Below are positions 1-10,629 of a stretch of 64,000 nucleotides of DNA, in pieces. The position numbers and the translations under genes are program-made. The stretch is from Monodelphis domestica (lineage: Eukaryota; Chordata; Mammalia; Didelphimorphia; Didelphidae). The notes below the pieces were generated by a model, which saw only the letters and a list, made by a program, of their open reading frames with translations, made no database searches and was not told where the DNA came from. Each line of letters starts with the position of its first letter. The first letter of the stretch is position 1. The stretch is taken from NCBI RefSeq assembly GCF_027887165.1, contig NC_077231.1, positions 126,932,987 to 126,996,986 of the forward strand. The letters are read 5' to 3'.

Positions 1-257
1 CTTGGTCACTGAAGCTTGGATCTCCACCAGTCTATCTTTAGATAGAAATTCTTTATGCTTCTGTGTGATATTCCAATAGGGATCTTATTCTTGCAAATTC
101 ATTTCTTGGAAGCTCTGCCAAAAAAAATCTCAAGAAATTAGGTGGGTCTCATTACTTACAGTTGCTTGGAGGGGGGAGGGGGGGAGGACACAACAGGTTT
201 TGTTTTGCTATGTGGATGAATCCAATCCATTACAAAGCCAAGCCAAGGGGACCAGGG

Positions 258-560
258 TTTTGTTCAACAGGTCAACAAACATTTATTAAGTGCTTATTCT
301 AAGTGCTTAGGGATACCAAAAAAAGGAAAACATGGTGTCTGTTCTCAAGGAGTTCATAGTCTCAAGGAATACATATTTACAAAATTAGATCTAATTCCAT
401 AGGCAAGGCCCTAATGTTAAGAGGGATCAGAAATTTTCTTAAAAAAAGTGATGTTTTTAGCTAAGATTTGAAGAAAAGCCAGGAAACAGATAGAAGGAAA
501 GAATTCTCAACATGGGGGATAATCAAAATTCCAATAGGAGATGGAGATATTCCTGGTATT
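258..560 (-). mobile_element. L2-type LINE, 3' end fragment
   Basis: The plus strand starts with a 'catttattaagtgcttattc' phrase, then a 'ctcaaggagttcatagtct' phrase. This is the reverse complement of the L2 3' end (the 'ctccttgag...' and 'cttaataaatgtttg' region). The same order of phrases recurs at 5915-7600 and 62430-63150, so the family is repeated within the window. The copy is old and has no readable frame. Confidence 0.5.
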
Positions 561-2016
561 TCTAGCTTTTCATGAGTATATGTGAGAGAAAAGCCCATTC
601 AGTCTATGAAGCAAGCCTTGTAAGAGTAGTATAAGCTTGTTTCATGGTTCTAGACTGACCATATAAATGGTGAAAACAGCTTTCATGAAATTGCATGTGA
701 CACCTGCTATGATGATCTTGATTCTTCTGATTCATCATGAAGATTTCTGTTGTAACCTGTTATCAAGACAATGTGGGAAATGGAGCAACAGCACATTGAT
801 AGCTGAAGAAACTTTGTCTGATGGTTTAGTGTACTGGGGATTAGGATCTTCTGCTTTGTGAAGTTAGTTAAATGCTGCCAAGTAACAACATCTCAGCGAC
901 AATGAGAATGCTATTCAGTCATCTCTTTCCATTTCATAAAGGTTTCTTTAGAAATCCAGAGGTGACTAATCTGTGTATATCTTTGATATATATCAAATGA
1001 TTTTCTTATTTGCATCCTTCTTCAGATTTTATGGTTCTTGAAGACAGGATCTATTTTCGCTCTCCTTTTATACTCAGTGTTTATTACGATGCAGTCTGGT
1101 ATGTAGTAAGCGCTTAAACTTTTATTTTTTAATCAGGAAAAATTCACTTTTCCCTTCTTCTTTTATCTTACCCAAGAAATAGAGAGAATAAATCTTTATT
1201 AAAATATATATAGTCAAGCAAAATAAAGTCCACACGTCATGTTAAAAGATATATCTCAAATGATAAGCAAGATGATTTCAGAAAAAGTTTGAAAGGTCTG
1301 CAGGAAATGATATAGAACAAAATAAACAAAACTGAGAGAATATTATACACAATAATAGCAATATTGGACTATGGTTAACTGTGAAAAATTGACTATTCTC
1401 GGCAATGCAGTGTTCTGGGAAACTCCTGAAAGACTTATGGTAAGGAATGCTATCCACCTCCAGAGTAAGAACTGTTGGAATCTTTCTGATGTCTTTCACA
1501 TCAGTGTATTTATGGTTTTGTTTTGGGGATTTGGTTATCTATGAGTGTGCTCTTACAACAGTGACCAATATGTTTTGCATGACAATAAAAATAAATAAAA
1601 AACAGATGGCAGTCATGCCCCGGGGGAAAAAAGATATGTCTCAGCCTGTATTGTAAGTTTCTCATCTCTCTATGAAGAAGTCAATAGTACATTTTATCAT
1701 GAGTTCATTGGAATTGTGTTGATCCGATTTCCTAAGTCTTTCAACATTGTTTGTCTTTACAATATTATTGATACTGTATATAAATTATTTTCTTGGTTCT
1801 GATCACATCACTCTGCCTCAGTTCATGTAAGTTTTCCCAGGTATCTTAGAAATCATTCCCTTCATCATTCATACAGCCCAGCACTGAAAAAAAGTTGTTA
1901 TAAAATATTTTTGTATAACCTTAGCTTGAGTTTGTTTTATTTAGGACTAATCCTTTCCAACTCTCTGTGTGTGTTTTCCCACTTTTGGCCAGTTCAGATG
2001 AGAGTCAGGAAGGATT
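561..2016. other. No gene seen; AT-rich unique or very old sequence
   Basis: The open frames here (for example 667-861 and 1447-1656) are short, have no recognisable domain and no plausible neighbours. I see no repeat family I can name with confidence. Confidence 0.4.
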
Positions 2017-2240
2017 AAGTGTCACTCAGTTGTGACTCTATTTGGGGTTTTCTTGGCAAAGATACTGGAATAATTTGACATTTTCTTCTTCAGTTAGTTT
2101 TATAGATAAGAAAACTGAGGCAAACATGGTTAAATGACTTACTCAGAGACACATAGCTAGTTAGTGGCTGAATCCAGATTTGAATTCAGTTTTCCCTAAC
2201 TCCAGACCCAGTATTCTATCCATAGGGACACTTACTTGCC
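2017..2240 (-). mobile_element. tRNA-derived core-SINE (MIR-like, marsupial type)
   Basis: The plus strand carries the reverse complement of a core-SINE. It has a 'ttggggttttcttggcaaag' phrase, then 'gaaaactgaggcaaacatgg', then 'gacttactcagagacacata', and a degenerate B-box region near 2180. The same order of phrases is found at 16723-16965 and 23045-23300. It is old, with many substitutions. Confidence 0.75.
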
Positions 2241-2659
2241 CTACTTATTCCTCTTTGTATAACCTTTACCTATACACTTGAAGTATGTGACACAATTTTC
2301 TCCACTCTTTCTTACCCTTTCCGTCCCTGGTGCATTCTACTTCTCCTTTCTTCCATACTTCATTTAATCCATTCATCTATTTCAGAAAAAATATATTTTT
2401 TATCCATAGAAATACATCCAATTTTACTGAGTAAATTAATATTGGTTTCAAGTCTTTGCCTTCGGGAATACTGTATTCCAAACTCTGCCCTTTTATATTA
2501 GTAGTCCTTAAATCATATATGACCCTGACTGAGGCTGATTGTAGTATTTCTTCTTGGATGTGGAGACTGGATTTTGGTTATAATATTGCTAGTAGTTTTT
2601 ATTTTTATTTCAGGAGGCAACCAATTGATTCTTTCTATTTCTATTTCACTCTCTAGTTC

Positions 2660-3060
2660 TAAGTACTTTGGTCAGGTTTCTTGAAACAGAATGTCTAGAC
2701 AATTTCTTTTTTGGTTGAGGCTTTCAATTAGTCATTGATTTTAGGTTCTTTTCTTGATTTCTTTTCCAGGTCAGGTTTGTTGTCATTGCTGGCAGGTTTT
2801 CTGATTGCTTGTTATGAGATTTTTTTACTTTTTCTTCTATTTTTTCACCCATTTCAATTTATCTTAATGTTTCTTGTTATCTAATGGAGTCATCTTCTAT
2901 CTCATCCATTCCAATTTTTTAGGGAGTTTTGTTGCTTGTGTAAGGTTTTGTATCTCTTGAGCCATTTTTCATTTACCACTCTTCCTTCTATAGTACTCAT
3001 TTTCCCCCCAATGTTTTTCTCTAGCACTTTCATATCATTTACTTAAAAAAAATAACTTTA
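2660..3060 (-). mobile_element. L1/HAL1 ORF1-like fragment
   Basis: This T-rich stretch resembles the reverse complement of the coiled-coil part of a marsupial L1 ORF1 (repeated 'cttctattttttcacccatt'-like phrases with leucine/lysine-type periodicity on the minus strand). It is degraded, and I recognise it by texture more than by a firm motif. A simple T-rich tract is the alternative. Confidence 0.35.
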
Positions 3061-3299
3061 AAAGAAAACAAAATAAAAGCTCATGATCATTTCTTTCAGG
3101 AATTCTAACTGAACTTATACCCAAGTTATATTGCTTTGATAATAGATTTTTTGGAGTTATTACTTCCTTCTGGGTAATGTCTTGAGTGTCTCTGCCATCA
3201 TAATAGCATTTTATGATGGGATTCTTTTTGTGTGGGTATAAATGTTACTGGGAAGCTGGTTACAACATGGTATAAGAAAATAATGTTAACAATTAGATT

Positions 3300-3445
3300 A
3301 TTCCAATTAGGGAAACAAATTCCCCACCAGTAGAGCTCTTCAAACAGAGGCCATTTGTTATGGATGTTAAGAAGGGAATTTGTTTTTTTTGAAGGAGGTG
3401 ACTAGGTGATCCACAAGATCCTTTATACTCTGAGGTTCTATATTT
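3300..3445 (+). mobile_element. CR1/L3 LINE, 3' end
   Basis: The phrase 'gactaggtgatccacaagat' followed by 'ctgaggttctata' matches the conserved CR1/L3 3' tail ('ggactagatgacctctaagg...ctgagattctatga'). The upstream part ('cttcaaacagaggccatttg') also fits the same family ('cttcaagcaaaggctggatg'). It is old and truncated at the 5' end. Confidence 0.5.
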
Positions 3446-3549
3446 AAAGTAATCTGTCAAATAGATAATCTAATAAGAATGATCATCCATTACAAAGGCA
3501 TTATAAGTAGAAATCTAAGGAATCAACTTATGATAGCCAAATTCCCAAT

Positions 3550-3715
3550 TTAAGTCCAATTGCACTTGATTTGGAATATGAATGTGATTCAAAGTTCTGC
3601 TGTGTGACTTTGGAGAAGTCTCTTTTCCTCTCTTGACATTAATTTTTTCATTTGTGAAATTAAGGGGTTAAACTAGATAAGGTCTAAGATTTCTGTCAGC
3701 TCAAAAAAAAATCTT
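3550..3715 (+). mobile_element. MIR SINE, old copy
   Basis: A 'tgtgactttggagaagtctc' phrase corresponds to the MIR 'tgtgaccttgggcaagt' core. It is followed by a 'catttgtgaaattaaggggt' phrase, as in the MIR/MIR3 3' half. The copy is diverged and lacks a recognisable tRNA head. Confidence 0.5.
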
Positions 3716-4872
3716 GATCTTTATGTATGGAATTTCAAGCACTAGCTAGGGGGCAGTGGAAGAATATATTCTGAGAAAGGGAGTCCAATTTACCCTGCTT
3801 TAAATCATGCAGGTAGCTCATAATCTACTCTGTCTATGGGTATTTTTAACTTGTTAGAGTTCATAGGTGTTTGAATTGTACAAGAATGTATGAATTGTAT
3901 TTCTTACATTTCATATTAGGGACTCAACCTCAGGTCACTTATTTATTTATTTTCTTTAAGAAATAAAATGACAATTTTCAGGCAAGATCTTACTTAAATG
4001 AAATAATCACCCATAAGGAGGCTACAAATACAGCCCCAATTTATGAATTTGATGATAGCTGTTTAAAGCAATAGTCCAATTTTGTTTTTTAGCTGTGGCT
4101 AATTATTCATGGAGATGACTGAAGGATATTTAGAAGGATGAGTAGACAGTCTGGGTGGGTTCAGCCTCCTATCATTAACTCATCCAGTTCTCTCCAGGCT
4201 ATGACACCTTGTTTTAATCTACCTTTGCAATGCAAAATTAAAGGCCAATTACCCAGCAACCAAATACAAGAGAGCTCTAAAGGATAACTGGAGAGTGATA
4301 TAAAAGGTTTACTAATCAGTATACCTAATTGTAAAGAGGAGTAAATAATTTTTATGAGTGTCTGAACTATAATTAAATACAAATAATCAACTTGGAGATT
4401 TCCATCATTTTTTGTAGTGTGTTCTCTAAGGCAGTGAAAGTTTTCCCTGGAGGGAACAGAATACAGTTTCAGGTAAATTAAACCCATATGAAAAAAAGGG
4501 CATAATATAAACCAGGAAATTGGGGATGTAAAGTCTCCTGGGAAGTAGCTGAAAGAATTCCTGAGATCAAGAAGAGGTAGCAGGAGCTTTAGAGGATTAA
4601 AGAAGAGGCAAATTAAATAAAGGAGAAAGATTTAATAAACAGGAAATAGAGGAGTAGAATGGGGGGGGGGAGATACAAGAAGAGATCATATCACTAATAT
4701 CCTAGGATAAAGTCCAGTAAAAAATAGGCAGCAACTATTCATTTAATTCCAGTAAAGATTTTTTTTTTGTTGTTGTTGTTGAATAATATATATTTCTCAT
4801 TTAGTGTCCTTGGCTATTACCATCTAAGTCGTGGTACTCGCAAAGTATATAACTATTTTCAAGAAGGTTTAG
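3716..4872. other. No gene seen; AT-rich sequence with a G-run and a TTG run
   Basis: There is a short poly-G run near 4660 and a (TTG)n run near 4770-4780. The 108-codon minus-strand frame at 4161-4487 has no domain I recognise and no repeat or gene context, so I treat it as chance. Confidence 0.4.
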
Positions 4873-5125
4873 GTCATGGATTCTTAAATTTGCATTTGTG
4901 TGTGGGCGCACTTGAGTGTGTGTGTGTGTGTATGTGTGTGTGTTATGGATCTCTTTGATAAGCTTGGTGATCTCAAAATAATGCTTTTAGGTACATAAAA
5001 TAAAATACAAAGGATTTCAAAGAAAACCAATTATGTCAAAATACATTTATAAATACACATGTATAATGTGTATTTGTATGCATATCTTTAGGTGTAGTTT
5101 ATTGATCCCAGATAAGGAATTTCTA
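4873..5125 (+). mobile_element. hAT-type non-autonomous element (MITE), with an internal TG microsatellite
   Basis: The left end reads 'attcttaaatttgc' and the right end 'gataaggaatttct', consistent with degenerate inverted ends of the 'caggggttcttaa' type. The interior ('acataaaataaaatacaaag', then 'gaaaaccaattatgtc') matches the copies at 18269-19138 (plus) and 59142-59325 (minus). A (TG)n tract at about 4911-4945 interrupts it. Confidence 0.5.
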
Positions 5126-5819
5126 ATGGATAAAAGAATATCAACTAGTTGCTAGGGAAGAAAGGGATGTTAGGCATCAGTTATTACAGATTTATCAAAT
5201 TTTAGAGCTACAGTAGTACTTCTGAGGTATTCTAATCCTGACCAAAGATTTCTTCTATAACATTCCTAATACCCTTGAAGACACCGACAATTTAACTCTT
5301 GTCTTTGTCTCCAGTGCCTTACAGAGTGCCTGCAATATAGGAAGCACTTAGTTAATTGATTGATCACTTAAATTCCAATTGAAGAGTTTAAGAGATGATG
5401 ATGAGCAAACTCCTTCCACTTACAGAGAACCACTGAATCTGTTAGACATAATGGACCTCAGGTTCAACTCAGTTCAACCAAGAGCTGCACCAGAACCCCT
5501 TTTAGAGTGTAAATGAGACCCAGCCTGTATTTAAATATCACCAATGGAAGAGTTTTGGTCCTTAAGTTTTTCCTTGCAACAAGCCTGTCTGGATCTTTGC
5601 AGCTTCCGTCCTACTACAGACATTAGAATTGTAGTCAGTGCTTGGGTTGGAATCTCAGCTCTCTAACTTAGTACCAGGGAAACGAGGCGAATAACGTCCT
5701 TAGAGAAAGATTTCCCCTTCCACAAAGAAAGGTATATGTGTGTGTTTTGAATTATGACTTTTAAAAGTTCCTTCAGGCTCTAGATATATGATCCTTTGAT
5801 CTCAAATCTAATCTGTGTT

Positions 5820-5905
5820 CCATAAGATAGCTCTTTAAATATTTGAAGACAGCTTCATGTCCCCATTTAAGTCTTCTGGAAAAGATATATAGATCCAGTT
5901 CATTC
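5820..5905 (-). mobile_element. CR1/L3 LINE fragment
   Basis: 'atatttgaagacagcttcat' followed by 'gtccccatttaagtcttctg' matches the conserved reverse complement of the CR1/L3 3' region ('acttgaagacagctatcatg', 'tcccccctaagtcttctctt'). It abuts the L2 copy that starts at about 5915. Confidence 0.5.
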
Positions 5906-6024
5906 AACTCATTCATTCAATATTTACATATTCATGAGATACCTATGATATGCTACAAATATGCTATATGCTAAGGATATAAAAACTTTAAAAATAATTC
6001 CTTCTCTCAAGGAGCTTACATTCT

Positions 6025-6242
6025 TTTCTTTAAAAAACCAAACCAAACCCTTATCATCTGTCTTAGAACCAAATAATACTGTGTATTTGGTTCTAAGGAA
6101 GAAAAGAGGTAAGAGTTAGGCAATGGGGGTCAAGTGACTTGCCCAGAGTCACATAAGTAGGAAATGTCTGAGGTCAAATTTGAACCCAGGACCTCCTATC
6201 TCTGGGTCTAGCTCTCAATCCACTGAGCCACCCAGCTGCCCC
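6025..6242 (-). mobile_element. WALLSI/SINE1_MD-like tRNA SINE with 17-bp duplication
   Basis: This is the reverse complement of the marsupial tRNA-derived SINE. It ends at the head 'cactgagccacccagctgcc', with the B-box ('ttgaacc') at about 6180 and the 'caagtgacttgcccagagtc' body. The 17-bp target duplication 'caaggagcttacattct' is perfect (6008-6024 and 6243-6259). It landed in the L2 3' end, so it is younger than that L2. Confidence 0.95.
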
Positions 6243-6324
6243 CAAGGAGCTTACATTCTAATGAGGATATAAAATATAAACAGATAATTACAAGATTATT
6301 TGAGGGGAGGGAAAACTAATTGGT

Positions 6325-6520
6325 GACTAGAGCAAAGGTTCTTATGAATAGATTTCAAGTCCAAACTTGAATAGTGGAAAAAAATTACATCTGTTTTTCA
6401 CTAAGACAGAAATATAATATTTCTTCAGTTTTTAAAATATATCATTTTTGAAAGGGGTCCAGGGGTTTCATCAGTTGCTAAAGAGTTTCATGATGCAAAA
6501 ATATTAAGGACTTCTGAATT
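6325..6520 (-). mobile_element. Possible hAT-type MITE inside L2
   Basis: The stretch runs from 'aaaggttcttatgaat' to 'attaaggacttctgaat' and contains 'gaaaggggtccaggggtttc'. This resembles the 'ggggtccataggcttcacca' segment of the mammalian hAT MITE whose ends read 'ttaagaacccctg'. No convincing 8-bp duplication was found. L2 phrases resume on the far side. Confidence 0.35.
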
Positions 6521-8038
6521 AGAATGCTGAAGTATTTCCACAAAGAGTTGACACCTGATTTCATTCTTGAAAGATTTAGTTATGCTGAGATAAGAGATTA
6601 GGAGGGAGTATATTTCAGCATGGGGCACAGCCTATGCAAAGGGATAGAGGTGGGAGATAAAATGGCAAATTTGACAAGTAGGTGAATATGGCTGGGACAT
6701 AGAATGTGAAAGGGGATGTAAAATAAATCTGAAAAAGAAGACTGACTTTGAAAGACTTTACATACCACCAAGAGGAATTATATTTTATCTCAGACATACC
6801 AAAAGTCATTGGAGATTTTTGAGCAGAGTGACATGATCAATCTTGTCCTTTAGAAAGATTATTTTGGCATCTGTATGAAGGTTTTTATAGGAGAGGGAAG
6901 ACAATGAAAGGGAAAGAATAATTGGGACACTCTTGAAATAATTCACATATGATGTAATAAGGAACTGAAATAGATAATTCAAGAGTGGTGGTTGTGAGTA
7001 GAGAGAGATGTTATCTCTAGAGATGGAATCAGTAATGCTTGGAAAGAGAGAAGAGTTCTAGGTTCATTCCTTAATTTGTTTATTTATACAAGCACTAATA
7101 AGTATCAAAAGTGGTGAATCTGATGACTTAGATAATGGTAGTAACTAAACAAAATAGGGAAGTTTAGAAAAGGAGTGGATTTAAGTAGAAATGATGAATT
7201 GTATTTTGAACATGTTAAGCATAAGGTGTCTTTTAGGTTAATCAGGCAAATATATAAGACTGAGGCTTAGAGAGAGATCAGAACTGGATATACAGATCTA
7301 TTAATTATTTGTATAGAGAATATAATTGAACCCACAGGAAGTGATGAGACCTCCAGGAAAGAAAGTGGTGAGAGAGAGAAAATCGCCCAGCACAAAGCAT
7401 TGGGGAATCCTCACAAGTGAGGATCAATAATCTCCCCACCAAAAACAAAACAAAACAAAACAAACAAACAAACAAAAAAACCCTGAGAAGAAGCAGTCTT
7501 TCAGATAGAAGGAAACCAAGAGAGAAGGGTAACAGAAACTGAGAATTAAAGAAGGGATTGACTAACTCAGGAACTTCCTAGAGATCAAGAAAGATAAAAA
7601 CTAAAAAAAGAATATTGGATTAATGAATTAAGAGATTTTTTCCCCTAAACTTTCAGAGAGTACTTTTAATCAAGTGACTAAATCAATCCTAGAGATTCAA
7701 CTAAAATATAATAATGCTATCAATATTTTAGTAAAATAGCAGGATATAAAATAAAAGCACATTAAATCATCAGCATTTCTATATACGACTAACAATGTAC
7801 ACCATTAAGAAGTAGTAAGAGATAACCCATTTAAATTCACTTTAGGTAGAATAAAATAACTAGAAGTATATCTTCAAAAAAATGTAGAAATTACATGAAC
7901 ATAACTGTAAAATACTTTTTATATAAATAAAGGTAGATTTAACTAATTGAAGAAATAGTAATTGTTCATGGGTGGGCAGAACCAATATAATTAAAATGAT
8001 AGTCCTTCCTAAATGGATCATCTTACTCAATGCCATTC

Positions 8039-8180
8039 AATTTTTTTTTTGGAAAATTTTATTTAATTAATTGATTTGTAATAGTTTCCCATGGTTACAA
8101 GATTCATTTTCTTTCCCTCCCCTCTCCCACCCCTTCTCTCATAGCCAACATGCAACTCCAGTAGGTTTTACATGTGTTAT
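8039..8180 (-). mobile_element. L1 3' tail, 5'-truncated, with 12-bp duplication
   Basis: Poly(T) at 8041 is followed by the reverse complement of an L1 3' UTR ('gttacaagattcattttctt', then 'cctcccctctcccacc'). The 12-bp duplication 'tcaatgccattc' flanks it (8027-8038 and 8181-8192). It is only about 140 bp long, an extreme 5' truncation. It interrupts the older plus-strand L1. Confidence 0.85.
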
Positions 8181-8368
8181 TCAATGCCATTCTAATTAAG
8201 TTACCACAAAATATTTTATTGAATTAGAAAAATTAAAAATTCATTTGGAAAAACAAAAGGACAAGAATATTAAAGGAAATAATGAAAAAATATTCAGGAA
8301 GAAGGTCTAGCCATATCAGAATTCAAACTAAATTATAAAGCAATAATTATCAAAACTGCCTGATTCTG

Positions 8369-9048
8369 TGTCTACCCTTTGATCCAGCCATAGCACTGCT
8401 GGGTCTGTACCCCAAAGAGATAATGGAGAAAAAGATTTGTACAAGAATATTCATAGCTGCGCTCTTTGTGGTGGCCAAAAATTGGAAAATGGGGGGATAC
8501 CCTTCAATTGGGGAATGGCTGAACAAATTGTGGTATATGTTGGTGATGGAATACTATTGTGCAAAAAGGAATAATAAAGTGGAGGAATTCCATGGAGACT
8601 GGAACAACCTCCAGGAAGTGATGCAGAGCGAGAGGAGCAGAACCAGGAGAACATTGTACACAGAGACTAATACACTGTGGTATAATCGAACGTAATGGAC
8701 TTCTCCATTAGTGGCGATGTAATGTCCCTGAACAATCTGCAGGGATCTAGGAGAAAAAACACTATTCATAAGCAGAGGACAAACTGTGGGAGTAGAAACA
8801 CCGAGGAAAAGCAACTGCCTGAATACAGCGGTTGAGGGGACATGACAGAGGAGAGACTCTAAACGAACACTCTAATGCAAATATTAACAACATGGCAATG
8901 GATTCAAATCAAGAACACATGTGATACTCAGTGGAATCATGTGTCGGCTATGGGGGTTGGGGGGGAGGAAAAGAAAATGATCTATGTCTTTAATAAATAA
9001 TGCTTGGAAATGATCAAATAAAATATTATAAAAATTAAAAAAAAAACT
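8369..9048 (+). mobile_element. Young L1, ORF2 C-terminus plus 3' UTR, with 12-bp duplication
   Basis: 5'-truncated L1. From about 8423 it encodes the ORF2 C-terminus, with IFIAALFVVAKNW, SIGEWLNKLWYMLVMEYY and NLQEVMQSE in an unbroken frame ending at 8695. The 3' UTR follows, with a poly(A) end near 9033-9046. The flanks carry 'tgcctgattctg' at 8357-8368 and 9049-9060. About 11 of 90 residues differ from the copy at 54864-55593, so the two are related recent insertions. It cannot be active, since the endonuclease and most of the reverse transcriptase are missing. Confidence 0.95.
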
Positions 9049-9220
9049 TGCCTGATTCTGGCAAAGAAATAGAGAAAAGTAGATTAGTGGAACAGAATAA
9101 ACATAAACAAAATAGTAAAAAAAAAGTATATTAACCTTACATTTGAAAAAGGTAAAAATCTAAGTTTTTGGAATAAGAGTTCACTATTTAGTACAAATTG
9201 CTTGAATAATTAGAAAACAG

Positions 9221-10629
9221 GACTTCTGGGGGCAGAGCCAGGATGGTGGAGTGAACCAGGGCTGCTGCATGTTACCCTGAGAATCCTCTCCAACCAAGAT
9301 TTAAATATCACCACAAAATGAATATAGGAGTGAAAGAATCAACAAGAAGACAGAGTGAAACAGCTTTCAAGAAAAGAAAAACTCAAAGGTTAGACAGAGA
9401 ATAACTGGGGCACTGGGGTGAGAGGAGAGCAAAGCCAGCAAGAGGCTGTAGGAAGAAGGGAAGAACATGTCAAAAACATCCCCACCCCCACCCTAATCTA
9501 AAGTCAACATTCAGATCCTGAGATCCTGCTTGGCCAAATAGTAGCACAAACCAACACACACCCCTTGAAATTTCAAATCTGTGGAGAAGTCTCTTAGAGT
9601 AACAGCCTAGAGCTGTCTGGGCTGAAGTGGGCTGATCCTTGTGGGCCCAGAGAAAAGCCAGGATTCCAAATCTGGGTTTGGATTGAGGACATAGTTCACA
9701 GCCCCCCACCCTCCCTTCTTCCCCCCATCTTGTTGCTCAAAACTAAAGGCAGAGCTCTAGGACAGGGCAGTCAAGGGTGTGCCAGATTGGATCAAATACA
9801 CAGTGAGACCAAAATGAGCCTAAGCCTAGGGCTAGAATTTGATCAGCCCCTGACTTGATGGAGTTCAGAATGAGATTAAAAGCTTATGCCCAAACCTGAG
9901 GCAAGTCCTTATACCATCAGCATCTCGGGGGTCAATTGAATTAGCAGAAGGAGGAGGCTCTCAGAGCTCTGAGCCCTCAGACCATCATATCAGCCTCCAA
10001 GAACTGAAACTTGTAAAAACCAAGAAAATAAGCTAAAAATAGCAATAAGGAAGGACTGAAGCTTAAAAGGGTACCTCAAACCCCCAGAAAACAGAGCCTA
10101 TCAATAATTTGATAGGGAAAATAAAACACCTAATTCTAAGGAATTTTTATGGAGACAAAGAGCAAGGTACAAACACAGAAGGAGAGAGTGAAAGCAAAGC
10201 AAACACACACCACATGAAGTCCAAAAGGAAAATATGGATTGGACAGATTCTGGAAGCACTCAAAAAAGACTTCAAAAAACAAGAGAGGCAGAGGAAAAGT
10301 GGGGAAGAGAAATGAAAGTGATGCATGAAGAAAGGAAAGTGATACAAGGAGACATGAAAGTGATACAAGAAGAAATGGGCCAATTGAAAAAGGAAAACCA
10401 AAAACTGACAGAGGAAAATCAGGTCTTAAAAAAATCAGAATTGACCATCTAGAAACTAATGATTTCATGAGAAATAAATTAGGATCAAACAATAAATCAG
10501 GATCAAGGGAATGAAAACGCAGTGGAAAACATGAAATATCTTATTGAAAAATCACTTGACCTAGAAAATAGATCTAGGAGAGACAATTTGAGAATTATTG
10601 GATTATCTGACAGCCATGATCAAGAAAAG
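9221..10629 (+). mobile_element. L1 5' UTR and ORF1 part, truncated at the 3' end
   Basis: It starts 'gacttctgggggcagagcca' followed by 'ggatggtggagtgaa', which is the canonical L1 5' terminus. About 900 bp of 5' UTR follow, then an ORF1 relic in two overlapping frames (from 10109 and from 10234). The relic is lysine/glutamate-rich with heptad-like coiled-coil repeats near 10300-10440 (MKVIQEEMGQLKKE). It reaches the start of the ORF1 RNA-binding domain ('RRDNLRIIGL', about 10578) and stops at 'gatcaagaaaag' without poly(A). 'ttagaaaacag' lies on both sides (9210-9220 and 10630-10640), and old L1 sequence resumes exactly there. Loss of the 3' end with the 5' end kept is the reverse of usual L1 truncation. 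Confidence 0.8.

Larger units (their letters stand above)
5915..7600 (-). mobile_element. L2-type LINE, long degraded copy
   Basis: The plus strand runs from the L2 3' end ('catattcatgagatacctat', 'ctcaaggagcttacattct') back into coding sequence. 'gagcagagtgacatgatcaa' and 'acatgttaagcataaggtgt' lie in the conserved reverse-complement order of L2 ORF2. The segment near 7290-7350 corresponds to the YADD region. It is interrupted by a SINE (6025-6242) and possibly by a hAT fragment (6325-6520). No frame survives. Confidence 0.6.

Noticed and set aside
10136-10492. 118-codon hydrophobic minus-strand frame resembling a membrane protein
   Set aside because: It is the reverse of the lysine/glutamate-rich L1 ORF1 coiled coil; AAG/GAA codons read backward give Phe/Leu/Ser.
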